Program-made: the position numbers and the translations under genes
Origin: Ambrosia x helenae
Taxonomy: Eukaryota > Streptophyta > Magnoliopsida > Asterales > Asteraceae
DNA length: 64,000 nt
Reading direction: 5' to 3'
Assembly (NCBI GenBank): GCA_030844895.1
Contig: CM061233.1
Coordinates: 92,279,563-92,343,562, forward strand
Notes under the pieces: generated by a model
Seen by the model: the letters and a program-made list of their open reading frames with translations, nothing else
Told to the model about the DNA's origin: nothing
The model's database searches: none
In this document: piece by piece, positions 44,760 to 56,931 of the stretch
How positions within the stretch are numbered: the stretch's first letter is position 1
Layout: the number at the start of each line of letters is the position of its first letter

Positions 44760-45307
44760 GCAATCTTGACGTCTATCAATTTACTTGCGATGAGTGGAAA
44801 GAAGAGGTGTTATGCAAGTACAAGACCAACAAAACGTAGGATGAAGACTACTTGTGGAAAATCCTACGTAATTGCTCCAAATGGGTGGAGCTAATTTCGA
44901 TTGAAGACCTGAGCGAAGGCGGCTCATCGTCAAAGCGGGCCAAAACGTCATCATCGAGTGGGTATATCTCCTCCACAAGCTCGGATGCTCACGTGGGGAT
45001 TGACCTAAACTCTGATGAGGGTCTTCCCCCGTCTCCCCTAGGTCAACCCGCTGGAAGGGACAAGACGAAAGCTAAACAAATTGCTAACGAATCCGACACC
45101 GAGTTCTCGGGGGAAATTAGCAAAATAAGGACTACAATGGAGATGTCGGCGAAAGCTAATGTCGATAAAGTTCGGTTGAGGAACATGGACTTTTTAACGA
45201 AAGACTTTAGCAACCTACCAATGCCTCGTCGGGCTACTTCAACGAGGACAAGATCTTCTGGTGGAGGAATTCGAACAAGAGCTCAACGACGAAGAGGCGT
45301 AGTTTAA
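44760..45307 (+). pseudogene. NAM-associated-domain-like C-terminal fragment (Harbinger ORF1-type)
   Basis: The frame YQFTCDEWKEEVLCKYKTNK is followed by a TAG (about 44837), then DEDYLWKILRNCSKWVELIS, a Ser-rich basic part (SSSKRAKTSSSSGYISSTSS), the acidic DLNSDEGLPPSPLGQPAGRD, a helical Lys/Arg-rich stretch and LTKDFSNLPMPRR, ending at 45307. The order helical W.IL.NCPKW-like motif, SKR.K.SSS, DLN.D and RP.GRD..K matches the C-terminal 'NAM-associated' region found in plant proteins and in the Myb-like ORF1 of PIF/Harbinger elements. The N-terminal DNA-binding part and any start are absent and a stop is present, so it is a relic. It could derive from the same kind of element as the transposase pseudogene at 28.3-29.3 kb. 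Confidence 0.6.
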
Positions 45308-45424
45308 TAGTTTTTTATGTTTTTTTTATTAATTATGTTTTTTTAAATTTTTTTTATTAATGAAAATTTTATGTTTATTATTTAATTTATGTCACAAATT
45401 TAAATATTATATAAATTTAAAATA

Positions 45425-45976
45425 CGTCATAAATTTTGACAAATTTGCTATTAATTTGTGACGACAAAAAACACCCTTATTTTTTGGACAAATTTGCTAC
45501 ACAATAGTGACCAATACTTTGAACATTGCGTAAGAAATGCGTAGGAATTGCATCACAAATTTCCTACACCATATTTTCGTAAGAAATACGTTGAAAATTG
45601 CGTAGTAGATGTGTAGTAATTGGTTTCCGATGAGAGTTTTTCTAACATCAAGTTTTTGTCGAAAATGAATCACAAATTCGAATTTGCTACGCATTTGCAA
45701 CGAAACCTTGATATTAGAAAAACCCTTGTCAGAAACCAATTATTACGCAATTTTCAACGTATTTTCTACGAAAACATGATGTGGGAAATTTGTGATGCAA
45801 TTCCTACGCATTTTTATGCAATTTTCAAAGTATTGGTCACTATTGTGTAGTAAATTTGTCTAAAAAATAAGGGTGTTTTTTGTCGTCACAAATTAGTAGC
45901 AATTTTGCCAAAATTTGTGACGCATTTTTTCCGTAAGAACATTTTGTAGTAAAATAGCCACTTTTCTAGTAGCGTA
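45425..45976. mobile_element. CACTA-like terminal fold-back
   Basis: Arms of about 230 bp, roughly 45425-45660 and 45670-45925, are inverted copies (TTTGTGACGACAAAAAACAC against GTGTTTTTTGTCGTCACAAA). They contain repeated TTTGCTAC, GCGTAGG and AATTTGTGACG words typical of CACTA subterminal regions. The right end AAAAGTGGC / CTACTAGAAAAG (plus-strand cacttttctagtag at 45960-45973) resembles the CACTACTAGAAAA terminus with its last bases changed. No left CACTA terminus was found. Confidence 0.6.
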
Positions 45977-46259
45977 TTCTTGCTTTATTTTTTATTTAAA
46001 AACATATAAAAATTTCTTAATTTATTTTGTTCTTCCTAATTTTTTTTATCAAATGCTTATCTACAGACGAACAAAATAGGATTTAAGGGAAAGAAAAATA
46101 TACACATGTATAAAAAAAACCATGCTTTATTTCTTCTTGGTTAAAATTGCGCTTGCAACATCTTTGGTAGTTTTTTACATATTCATAAAGTTTTTTTTGG
46201 GTACTTATATACATATATATATATAATATATATATATATAATATATATATATATATATA

Positions 46260-46570
46260 GGCTAAGTATTCTTTGAAAACCCTCTTTAGTTGAGAAAACT
46301 GTGAAAACCCTATGTAACCCTTATGTAAAAACAATTTTTTTTTCCTGATTTTTTTAGAATAGCCTTTATATTCAATTGTATTAGTTTTGTGTAACATATA
46401 TGTAACAAAATAATCTACTCGACGCTTTTTTGATTTTTTTTGCCAAAACTAATAAAATTGAATATAAAAGCTATTCTGAAAAAATTAGAAAAAAAATGTT
46501 TTTACATAGGGCTTATATAGGGTTTTCACGGTTTTCTCAACTCACGGAAGTTTTTAAATTAGCCCAACCC
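46260..46570. mobile_element. TIR MITE E4 (about 311 bp)
   Basis: Left GGCTAAGTATTCTTTGAAAA and right, reverse-complemented, GGGCTAATTTAAAAACTTCC, then both continue GTTGAGAAAAC.GTGAAAACCC. TA tracts lie on both sides. Internal words TTATGTAAAAACA and its complement suggest it folds end to end. Region 45977-46259 to its left is AT-rich and unassigned. Confidence 0.82.
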
Positions 46571-46578
46571 TATATATT

Positions 46579-46614
<36 letters not shown>

Positions 46615-46617
<3 letters not shown>

Positions 46618-47002
46618 AAAGTATAATTTGAAAACCCCCTTGAATTAAAAAAAAAAACCCATGAAAAATCAAGTTACAAAACTTTTTTTCTTTTTGAAAA
46701 AATTACACAATGTAACAAACATGTTTTTAAAAGTTTTCAGCAAAAAAAAAATAAAAAAAAGCGCCGACTATATGTTTTTTTTAAAAAAAATTGTAAATTT
46801 GCTGTAACATACTTGTAATATATGTAACACAACAATTGTGTTTTTTTTTTTAAAGATTTCTTCGGCGATTTTTTTATTTTTATTTTTACTCAAAATGCTT
46901 AAAAATATGTTTGTTACATTGTGTAATTTTTTTCAAACAAAAAAACCTTTTGTAACTTGAGTTTTCCTGGGTTTTCTTAACTCATGGGGGTTTTCAATTT
47001 AT

Positions 47003-47005
<3 letters not shown>
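46615..47005. mobile_element. TIR MITE E5 (391 bp)
   Basis: Left GGGAAAGTATAATTTGAAAA and right, reverse-complemented, GGGATAAATTGAAAACCCCC, then AACCCATGAAAA / AACCCAGGAAAA. It is flanked by TA tracts at 46580-46614 and 47006-47053. TIRs resemble E4 and E11 (GAAAACCC), so they form one family. GTAACA words occur internally. Confidence 0.85.
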
Positions 47006-47053
<48 letters not shown>

Positions 47054-47055
<2 letters not shown>

Positions 47056-47912
47056 TAGAGGATCCGGTAGGAAAATTGTTTTGTATAGGAAGTGTAGGAA
47101 GTATTTTCAACAATTAGATCAAATCTGATTAAATCTTTAGATGAATGGCATTATAGACTTTTTATCCATCTTTTATTTATTACAAACCCACTAAATTAGC
47201 AACTAACATTTGGATATTTATGAAGATTAATCATCCTAAATTAACTAATTATTCATAATTTTTCATAAGAATCATAAGATAACATCTGAAACTAGTATGC
47301 ATTAATAAGGAGTGTTTTATAATATCATCGGAAGTGTTTTATAACAATATAATATCAAGAGTGTTTTATAACTGGAGGTGTTTTATAACAAACAAAACAC
47401 CGTTGAAATGTTTTAATCCACAACAACAACTACACCTAATATACATAAACATTTAATAAAACACTTCTTATGTTTATCCATATAGGACAATCAACTAACA
47501 AAAGCCTTATATAAAACACTTCTGATGTTACGATTTTATAACAAATAAAAACACTGTTACGTGTTTCTTACACATAAGATGAAAATGAATGTTGAAGATG
47601 GGTGCACAATTGATTTTGTTTTATGAAAATAAATGTTTGAGTCTTGAATGATATTAATGAAAATAATAAATAGGAGAGAAAGATGGGGGAGATACCATAA
47701 ATGTAGAAAGCATTCAAACAGTTTCTAAAAATATTGATATAAAATGACCTTGACACCCTCATTTAAAACACATATTGACGATCATACCCTTATATACTTT
47801 AATATATTAATTAGATTTTAAACATCATCCCATCTTTTAATCTCAACCATCCATCTTTAAATCTAATGGTTGAAAACACTTCCTACACAAAACCATTTTC
47901 TTATAGGAACCC

Positions 47913-47916
<4 letters not shown>
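47054..47916. mobile_element. TIR element E6 (863 bp)
   Basis: Left GGTAGAGGATCCGGTAGGAA and right, reverse-complemented, GGTAGGGTTCCTATAAGAAA, then both GTTTTGTRTAGGAAGTGT and TTTTCAAC.ATTAGAT. TA tracts flank it (47006-47053 and 47917-47963). The core holds an array of GTGTTTTATAAC motifs (47310-47560), some in inverse orientation. No ORF of note. Confidence 0.85.
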
Positions 47917-47970
<54 letters not shown>

Positions 47971-48557
47971 GGGCTCAAATGAGAACAAAATATTTTGTAA
48001 GAAGAAAAAAAATTAGCCAATAGAAATCTCTTATTTAATAATTGTATTTAATGTTAAATAAATTAATAATTTTTGTAACTCCCTCTAAACTAGTTAAATA
48101 CATGAAACCCATAAATGATTTTTAAAATGTAATTTTTCAAACCAAACCTAATTTAAAGTGAAGGATAATTTTGATATGTGTAGGATATACATAGGCTAAA
48201 TTTTTATATGTGTAGGATAAACGTATGATAATCTCGATAATTGTAGGACAGACATATGATAAATTTTGATATATGTAGGATGAATTTTGATATTTCTAAA
48301 ATAAATTTTGATAATGTTTGGATAAAGTGTTAATGGCTATTTAATTAGAGATATAATAATTAATACAAGAAAAGTTAAAGTATTTAATATTTATCATTAT
48401 GACATTTCTTCTTTTTGTTTTCACATAAAGTTTCTTCTCATTTAATGATAAAAAAACTTTATATAAGAACAAAAAAAGACGAAACTTCATGTAAGAACAA
48501 AATGAAGAAGTTACATAATCGTTAAACATTAAATAGTTTAACTGTTTTTACATTAAT

Positions 48558-51367
48558 TGTCACACCCTCAAATTTTCACATGCGGGGTTTTACCGCGAGG
48601 CGCGTGACACACCAGGATCCAAGTCAACGGTCACAATAAACGACATCTATATGATAAGAAAACGACGTAAACTACCAGTGCATTTCGAAACCGTTCTAAC
48701 ACAGCGGAAGCAAAATGTATTATTACAACTTAATAGTAAAACTCAATGTCTGAAATGTTTAACAAAATATGCATATGGTCCCTAGACGCCGTGAGACTCC
48801 GTGCGCCTATACTCAAAGCTGCTACCTTAGCGACCTGAGAAAACATGCCAAAAAGATGTCAACATATAATGCTGGTGAGTTCACAGGTTTTAAGTTCGTA
48901 AACGTTTTCATGTGTAAAGCAATTCCTCATAAGTGCCAAGTGTGTAAAAGTTCCAAGTAAATAACAAACGTTCCCTTACTACTACGACTATGTTGCTAAA
49001 ACCATTACTGACAAACGTTGCTCAAGTTGCTGCCCATGTGTCAAGTGTCAAGTGTCAAGTAGAGACAATATGCACCCGCCCGGCCCTCCAAGCCGTCGAG
49101 TGGGGTTCGTCACACCCGATAGATCTATCCACATTTCCCCCGTTGTGCCCCGCACATTCATGGTTTCAATAGGGACTTCGGTTTCGTCGTATAGTAAGTA
49201 AGTGCCAAGCGTCAAGTGTCAAATGCCAAACATCAATGTTTAAAAGTGTCAAGTGCCAATGTTTAAATATGTCAAGTGCCAAAAGTGTCACGTTTCTCAA
49301 AAGAGTCACCTTCCCAAAAGGCGTCATGTTTCTAAAAGTATTGTGTTTCAAAAAGCGTCGTGTTTCAAAAGCGTTGCATTTCAAAAGCATTATGTTTCCA
49401 AAAGTGGTAAGTTTCATAAGAGTTGCGTTTTCAAATCATAAACGTTGCGTTGCTAAAACGTGTGGCATGCTTCTCCCCCGAGAGAAAAAAGTATAAAGGA
49501 GGGGCCGTGAACTCACCTTAGAGTGCGTCTTCTGATAATTAGAAATCCAACACGTGTATGATAATCCCAACTAGTGACAACCTATCAATGAGTTTACATA
49601 AGTGTGATGACTATTAACCCGAAGGCTAACTAGTCCCCGATTGTCCAGATCTTGACTACGTGGGTTAAAAAGTGTGTTTAAACGTTAACCGGACATCCCA
49701 GACCGACCCGACATCCCGTTGGTGACCCATTACATCAATTAGTCATGCACATAAGTTTAACACATAAGTTTCAAGCATAAAACACTTAGTTTGCATCAAA
49801 AATCTCATTTTTGTAGTCGCAGGGTCGAATGTAGCTCTAGGCGGTCGAATGAGGCTTTAAACGGTCGAATGTGGCTACCTTCGCCCCTTTTCTCCCTCCT
49901 TCGCCCATTTGTAATACATTCGACCCTTTAGTAACCAGGTTCGACCCTGGAGATCCTCCTTCGCACCTTCGATCGGTCGAAGGAGGCCAGGTTCGCCCCT
50001 GTTGTGCAAATTTTCCTAAAAACGCTTCAAACACATTCAAAACGACTCGAAACATCATCAAACACAGCAGTCAAGCATGGATAACTTATCCCTACAAAAC
50101 CCTACCGATTTTACACCAAAATCTAGTCGTTTTACAAGTTTCCCAAAATAGTAAATTATGGAGATGTCACATCATCATGCATGCAATCTTTACCCAATTA
50201 GGAAACTTTATGAAATCAATCTATATTCAACTTAATATGCTCAGATTATCATGCACAATAAACCCCTAATCCCATCCTCATCACTATCATCATGAACAAG
50301 CCCTAGATCTAACCCAAAATCCCCAAAATGAACATAACATCATCAATAATCAATTGTAACCTATCTCAATCATAAAACATCATCAATAACGGTCCTAGAT
50401 CATTTTCATAACATCTATACAGCAATCAATCATCAAACAATACATATCATCACATAAAACACCATTAACACATGTTATTTTGTATGAAAACTTATTGTTT
50501 ATGAATAGGTTTTGTTTAGAAAGATATTAGGAAGGTTTTTATTCATGAAAACATGTTTGAATCAGATCTGGACTCTTGGGGTTTAATGAAAACGAATTGA
50601 AATGCTTTAAAAATGATTTAGAATGAAGAACACACCTTAGATCTTTGTGTAGAAGATGTTTGTAGGTTAGATTATAGAAAACAAGGGCAAAAACTCCTTC
50701 CCAAATGTTTAAAGTTGCTAGAGAGTGTTTTGAGGCGTTTAGGGTTTGTGAAATGGTGAAAAATGACAAAGTGTGGTATTTATACTATGTCCTCATTCGC
50801 CCCTTTTTCCTGGGCGAATGTGCTCTCCTTCGACCCTTTCACAGGGTCGAATGAGTCATGTCCTGGTCGAAGGGAATTCTTTCAATTCCATATCCCAGGT
50901 TCGCCCATTTACAAGGGTCGAACCAAACAATTTTTCCTCCTTCGACCACTCGAAGTGGTCGAACCAGAGTCCATGTTTGTCTAGTTTTCCAGTTTGTCGT
51001 GTTTAACGCATTCTAACGCACCCTAACATACGAGCATGCAACCTTAGTCTATGTTTAACATATTTAAGCACGGATGATCATCTACACATCATTTAAAACA
51101 CATCTAAGCATATAATCCACCATACGACAATAATCTACACATACACTTGATTTGTTTATGTAATTCACCAACAACGGGACTCGTATCGTGTGTGTGTGTG
51201 TGTGTGTGTGTGTGACTAACCCAATGATCTCCCGAATCATTGAACCCTGGACAATACGGACTGTGTTCCGACTCTACTGACCCCGTCAAGTATGTTTAAT
51301 AAACGTTTTTCGCTAAGGTAGACTTATGTGTTTATAAAATGTTGACCCAAACATGCCGGGTGTCACA
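48558..51367 (-). mobile_element. Solo LTR of Ty3/gypsy type (2810 bp) with 5-bp TSD TTAAT
   Basis: On the plus strand it starts TGTCACACCCTCAAATTT and ends GCCGGGTGTCACA. TTAAT at 48553-48557 and 51368-51372 is a perfect 5-bp duplication. The minus-strand start (TGTGACACCCGGCATG) and AGTCTACCTTAGCGAAAAA match the LTR of element A. It has no internal region. The TATA box (minus-strand AGTATAAATACC) is near 50776-50788. TTCGACC / GGTCGAA hairpin modules lie upstream of it (50795-50970) and again at 49810-50010. A SAT-like run of CAAGTGTCAAGTG and TGTTTCAAAAGCGT repeats lies at 49035-49440, and (TG)n at 51190-51213. Confidence 0.92.
49195..49445. repeat. Short-unit degenerate repeats inside the solo LTR
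   Basis: Two unit types alternate: CAAGTGCCAA/CAAGTGTCAA (49200-49285) and a 15-18-bp unit around GTTTCAAAAGCGTTGC (49290-49440). They explain the several overlapping low-value ORFs here. Confidence 0.75.
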
Positions 51368-51655
51368 TTAATTATCATGTATATAATTAACTAGTCATTA
51401 AAAGATTATTAAAATTTGTTCTACACATATAAAAATTCATCCTACATATATAGAAATTATTATATGTTTATTCTAAATACAGTTTAGTTTGGAAGAAAAT
51501 ATTTTAGAAATGAATTATGAGTTTCATTTATTTAACTAATTTAGAGGGGTTACAAAAAATTAATAATTGATTTAACATTCAATACAATTATTAAATGAAA
51601 GCTTCATATTGGTTAAAATTTGTTTTCTTTTTCTTCTTACTAATTTTTTTAACGT

Positions 51656-52043
51656 ACAAAGGCCATATTTCGTGAGAATTGTAAGAAGAATTAAAAATTG
51701 ATATGTAGGCATCATTTTTTGTACGTAACCATGATGTTTTTTTTATTGTTTAGGCTAAAATAACACCAAACATAACAATAAAAAACACAAAACAATCTAT
51801 TTTAGGGTTAAAAACTTAAAACACCTTGTCAAGAACATATGTTTTAAATTATTGTGGTTTAGTTGTGTGTTTTAGCTATGTTTTTAAATTTCATGACTAT
51901 AATACATTGCATTGTGTTTTAAATTGTTATGTTTGATGTTTTTCTAATAAAAACAACCCAAAACATCATACCTAAATCTAAAACATGTTGCCTACATGTC
52001 AAATTAATCTTCTTCTCACTTTTCACGAAATATGGCATTTGTA
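51656..52043. mobile_element. TIR MITE E12 (about 390 bp)
   Basis: Left GTACAAAGGCCATATTTCGT and right, reverse-complemented, GTACAAATGCCATATTTCGT, then AAGAAGA.TTAA and ATGTAGGCA on both sides, giving a TIR of about 55 bp. The interior has inverted GTGTTTTAAATT / AAAACAC words. Target duplication not clear. It lies between E7 and E13. Confidence 0.82.
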
Positions 52044-52068
52044 CCTGAACATTTGCTTGTATATTCAA

Positions 52069-52560
52069 ATGAGAAGAAATTATCTTGTATGAAGAAAAAG
52101 AATAAATTTAAAACAATAGAAATCTGTCATTTAATAGTTGTAATTAATGTTAAAGAAATTATTAATATTTTGTAACCGCCTAAACTAGTTAAATAAATGA
52201 AAGTGATAATTCATTTAAAAAAAATTCAAAGCAAACCTAATGTAGAGTGAATAATAATTTTGATACGTGTAAGATATATGTATGATGAATTTTTATATGT
52301 GTGGGATATACGTATGATAATCTTGATATGCGTAGGATAAACATAAATTTTGATATATGTATGATGAATTTTGATAATGTGTAGGATAAATTGTTAATGA
52401 TTAAATAATTGAAAAGATAATAATTTATGTAAGAAGAGTTAAAGTATTCAATATTTTACCATTGTATAATTTGTTTTTTTTTCTCACGTTAAATTTCTTC
52501 TATTTTTTTTTGTAAACTTTAACTTTCATAATAAAAAAAACCCTCAAAATAAGGAACGCC
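52069..52560. mobile_element. TIR element E13 fragment, related to E7
   Basis: It begins TTCAAATGAGAAGAAATTAT and follows the E7 left arm for about 450 bp (TTTAATAGTTGTAATTAATG, CTAAACTAGTTAAATAAATG, GATACGTGTAAGATA). The right terminus is degraded near 52500-52560. 52561-52710 is unassigned. Confidence 0.6.
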
Positions 52561-52710
52561 CTACACCACCAACTCAAATATATATACACACACTTCATTA
52601 TGAAATGTGTAAATGAGGAAAGATAGTGGAAAATTTTTGTAATTGGTTTCTTCAAGTTTCATTATGAAACCTTTAACCGTTCACGGTAAGTATTATAATT
52701 ATAAGTACCA

Positions 52711-54892
52711 TCTATACTATATTATAAAGCATTTCAGAGGGATTCCAACTAAATTTAAGTACTTACAATATTTTATGCTTATAGTACAACAACTTATGAA
52801 GTTAGTAAGGGGCAAAATGGTATTTCTACATGATAAAATAATTGATATATATATTATGTATAATGAATTTGCATGATTTAAAGTAATAGATCCTTCATGA
52901 AATTGTAACCGTTATGATGCAAGTCATTAATTTTCATAAAGTGGAATAACAACCATACCCTTCATATCCCAAAGCCCCCTTTCATTTCTCTCACGCAACA
53001 CACTAACATTCACATCTCTATATCTCTCTCTTTTTGCAATGATCAAACAATGGACTTCTTTAAGGCTAAGGAACACAACTCACTACTAATTAACTTTAGT
53101 CTCGTAAGTACATATGAATCTCTTTATATCTTACTTACTCTTGTACAGTTTCTATTGATAGTCTCATGATTTGTTGCGAAATTCTTAGACGTTTTTTCAT
53201 GCTCTTCGACATCAGATCGTCTGGAAAGCAATACCCAAAGTGTTGTGACATCACTGAAATCTAAATCCGGTACTTATCTTAATCCATGCATGTTGAAACC
53301 CCTTAATGAAATTAATAATCTATGAATTATGTTATTGCTTTTTATTTCTGATCGTTATCACCAGCTATCATGGATTCAAGCATCGACATATTCACTTGAT
53401 AATGCGTTTCAGGAACTTAATCTTGGTAAGATACTCGCGACCATTTATCCTTAATCACTTATACTTTCATCAACACCATATGTATTAGATAGAATTTTCT
53501 AACAATAATCACTGTAATTACTGATGAATTTGAGAAATAAAATTTAAATCTCTTTTAGTTATGTCAGATTTGATATTTGGATGCTCTAATATTGTTCAGT
53601 TTGAAACAAACTACAATTTCAAAAGTTAACGTTGGATTAGCCTAATCACACATGTTATTTTTTTTCCTTTTGTCATAAAAGATAATGGCAATTTACAGAT
53701 AGTTGTATCCTTGATGGATGTTTGATAGCATTAAGAACAATATTTTTTTTTGTTTAGCTTTCAATTAGGTCTGTGCTGCTGTTCATCTAAATCTTCTAGA
53801 AGATCATTCTCATCAATATTATGACAAGATCTTTAGTTTGGTTTGAAGGTAATGTCTCAAAAATTTTGCATTTTGGTAACTTAAAATATGACTCAAGCAG
53901 TGGTTGATTTTGTAAAAAAAAAAATGTTACTCAGTGTTAATGCCATTTGTGTACGTCATACGAAACCCCAAGATCCGTATTTATCACACATAAAAGGGGT
54001 TATGTTTTTAGTAATAAGGTATGAACTCTATATTTTGTTCCTTTTCGTGAGTTATGCTACCTAATGTTGTTTTATAGTTTTTTGGTTTTGCTTTGTAGCT
54101 ACATGATTTTGTGGAGTGTGAAACTCTAGAAATAGTAAAGAACGTGGTATAATTTATGGTTTATTTAACTTTTTAAATTTAAATTTTAGTTTCATTTCAT
54201 CTGTCTTCCTGAACATCTTGATAATATCAGACATGTAGACAAATTAAACAACGATAAATGAATTTTTATTTCTAAAATTTGTAGAATGGACTCTAATAAC
54301 CAGGTAGTTGTTGCTTCTTTATATATAGAATTTATCATGTAGTAACACAACTTTCACAAGACCACTGAATCACGGAATAACTTGTACACCTTAAGGATGC
54401 CTCGATCCTTCATCAGTTGAAGAAACCATTTGAAAACCAAATAATATTCAATTTTGAGGAGACAATCACTTCAATTGTCAAAATCGTTATGCATTTAAAC
54501 AAACAGTTGGTAAGTTCTTTAAATTCCGGCATAAAGACTTGAAATTGAGACAATGTTTAGTAAAATTTGTGTGTTTAAATAGGATAAAATGTAAACATCC
54601 TGATAAAAGAAACGTGAAATAAGAAAAATACTATGACGTTATTTGCGACACATGAATGCTACAAAACAATCTAATTCAGAGTGTTTGGATGCAAAACATT
54701 CATAAAAATAAGGATAACTGATTCTATCTACAACGCAGAAGCAACTAAAAGGAATGTGACAGATTGTCGTCTCTGTTGCGACGTGTAGATTTTCACTACA
54801 GTATCTCGCTCGCATAAACGAATTTTATACCAAACACATACGTAGGGGCTCACACGCGATTCTCCCGCAGCAACGTTCGGGTTAACCACTAG
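52711..54892 (+). mobile_element. Non-autonomous Helitron (2182 bp)
   Basis: The 5' end TCTATACTATATTATAAAGC is a classic plant Helitron start. The 3' end reads CCCGCAGCAACGTTCGGG (imperfect hairpin), then GTTAACCACTAG, with CTRR terminus CTAG at 54889-54892. It lies between A (52710) and T (54893), the known Helitron target, with no target duplication. The interior has exon-like GC-poor fragments but no Rep/helicase. It may carry captured gene pieces I cannot identify. Confidence 0.85.
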
Positions 54893-54950
54893 TTTAAACA
54901 TAAGTACCATTTAAAACAAACATAAAATAATCTATACTTATTACTTATAT

Positions 54951-55070
54951 TATATTATATTATACTATACTATACTATACTATACTATACTATACTATAC
55001 TATACTATACTATACTATACTATACTATACTATACTATACTATACTATACTATACTATACTATACTATAT
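54951..55070. repeat. (TATAC)n pentanucleotide repeat
   Basis: About 22 near-perfect ACTAT/TATAC units in a row, preceded by TATAT variants. The flank 55071-55234 has no gene. Confidence 0.95.
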
Positions 55071-55229
55071 AGTGTATTCTGAACGGGCAACATCATCATT
55101 TCATATTTATTTATATGGGCAAAAATGTAATTTCATTAGATTGGTAAGACAAATTTAATATGAAAATTTAATACAAGTTAAACTTCATTTATAATCTCTT
55201 TTTATTAATTTTGTTTTTGTTTTTGTTTT

Positions 55230-55280
<51 letters not shown>

Positions 55281-56931
55281 ATCTGGATCATTTGAGAACC
55301 CCATTGAGTTTTGAGAACTAGAGAACTCTTCTGGACCAATCACCAAGGGACACATCAGCACCTTTATAATTTCTTGTATTTTTTTAATTAGGGGCATGAA
55401 AGTCTTTTACACACACCCACCCCCACCCTAAGTAACACTTAAATAATAATATTCATCAAAATATCTCTCACCCTTCACTCTCTCACACACACACAGTTCA
55501 CTCTCTCTCTAACCGACTCACACACTCTCTCTAATACACACACACACACACACGTTTCTCTCTCTAACACACACACATACACGACTTTCATGGTAGGGCA
55601 GGAGGCAGAGGACGGTGGTCATGGTGGGGCAGGAGGCGGAGGACAGTGGTGGGACAGGAGAGGCGGAGGATGGGGGTGGGATGGTGGTCTGAAAAAGGTT
55701 TTTTTTTTCGACAGAGGGTATGGGGTCGGTCGTTGGGTGGTTGAGGGGTGGGTCGATGGGTGGTTTTGAGGGGCGGATCTGATGTGCAGACGGTGGTGGA
55801 TCTGATTCAGACGGTGGTGATGATGATGAAGACGACGACGGGAGACGGTGGTGGTGGCTGGGGGGGTGGCGGGTCGACAGTATATTTTTTATTATTGTTA
55901 TTATTTTTTCTGTTATTATTATTATTGTTTTCTATTACTATTATTATTATTGTTATTATTATTATTACTTTTATTATTATTATTATTTATGTTGTTATTA
56001 TTATTATTATATTTTTCTGTTATTATTATTATTAATGATGTTATGGTGAAAAGATAGGTTTTTTATGTTTAAAATTTTGGGGGTTTTGTGAGGAGATGAT
56101 GCTGCGAAGAAGATGATGTTTTGCGTTTTAAGGAGCCGATGTTGTGGAGACGACGATGAATGGTGTAGTATCTTGTAAGAAAACACTGGTGTAAACATCA
56201 GTTTACACCAGCGTAAATATGAATGTATAGACGTTTTGATGTAAGAAAACACTGGTGTAAACATCAGTTTACACAAGTGTAAATATGAATGTATAGTCAT
56301 TTTGATGTAAGAAAACACTGGTGTAAAACATCAGTTACACCAGTGTAAAATATGAATGTAAAGCACACCATCATCTAGTTTTGTTTTTTACACTAGTGTA
56401 TTTTTGTAGAAGTTGTGTATGGCAGATTTATACTAGTGTAAATCATCCTCATTATATGTTTTGTTTGTTTTTTTACACCAGCGTAATTGTTGTAAAAGTT
56501 TTTGTATGATAGATTTACATTGGTGTAAATAATTACACCAGTGTAAATCATAGAAAAAATTATGAAAGTTTAAAAAAAAGTAAATTAATTAAAAAATAAA
56601 ATAAAGTAAAAAAATGAATTTTTTAATAATGAAATAAAGTTTAAAAAATGAATATTTTTAAAAAGTTTTGTGTATGACATAATTAAGTTAATTTTAAAAA
56701 ATAAAATACAGTTTAAAAAATGAATTTTTCTAATAATGAAATAAAAAATAAAATGAAACAAAGTTAAAAAAATGAATATTTTTAAAAAGTTTTGTGTATG
56801 ACAGAATAAGTTAATTTTAAAAAATAAAATAAAAGATTAAATGATATTATATTATTTTTTTCTCTTCCATAGGTGTTTACCTAAATACCCTTAAAGTACT
56901 AATTTATATTAAAAAATACTTATTAATCATA

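Larger units (their letters stand above)
47966..51655. mobile_element. TIR element E7, split by a solo LTR
   Basis: The left arm starts GGGCTCAAATGAGAACAAAA after a TA tract. The right arm (51373-51655) reverse-complemented gives TAAGAAGAAAAAGAAAAC, ATTTAATAATTGTATT, TGTTAAATCAATTATTAAT, matching the left arm over about 250 bp. Motif GATATGTGTAGGATA and its complement recur in both arms. The outer right end is missing because element E12 abuts it. Without the solo LTR (48558-51367) it is about 0.9 kb. Confidence 0.75.

Noticed and set aside
45497..45850. Two similar ORFs on opposite strands
   Set aside because: They are mirror images from the fold-back arms.
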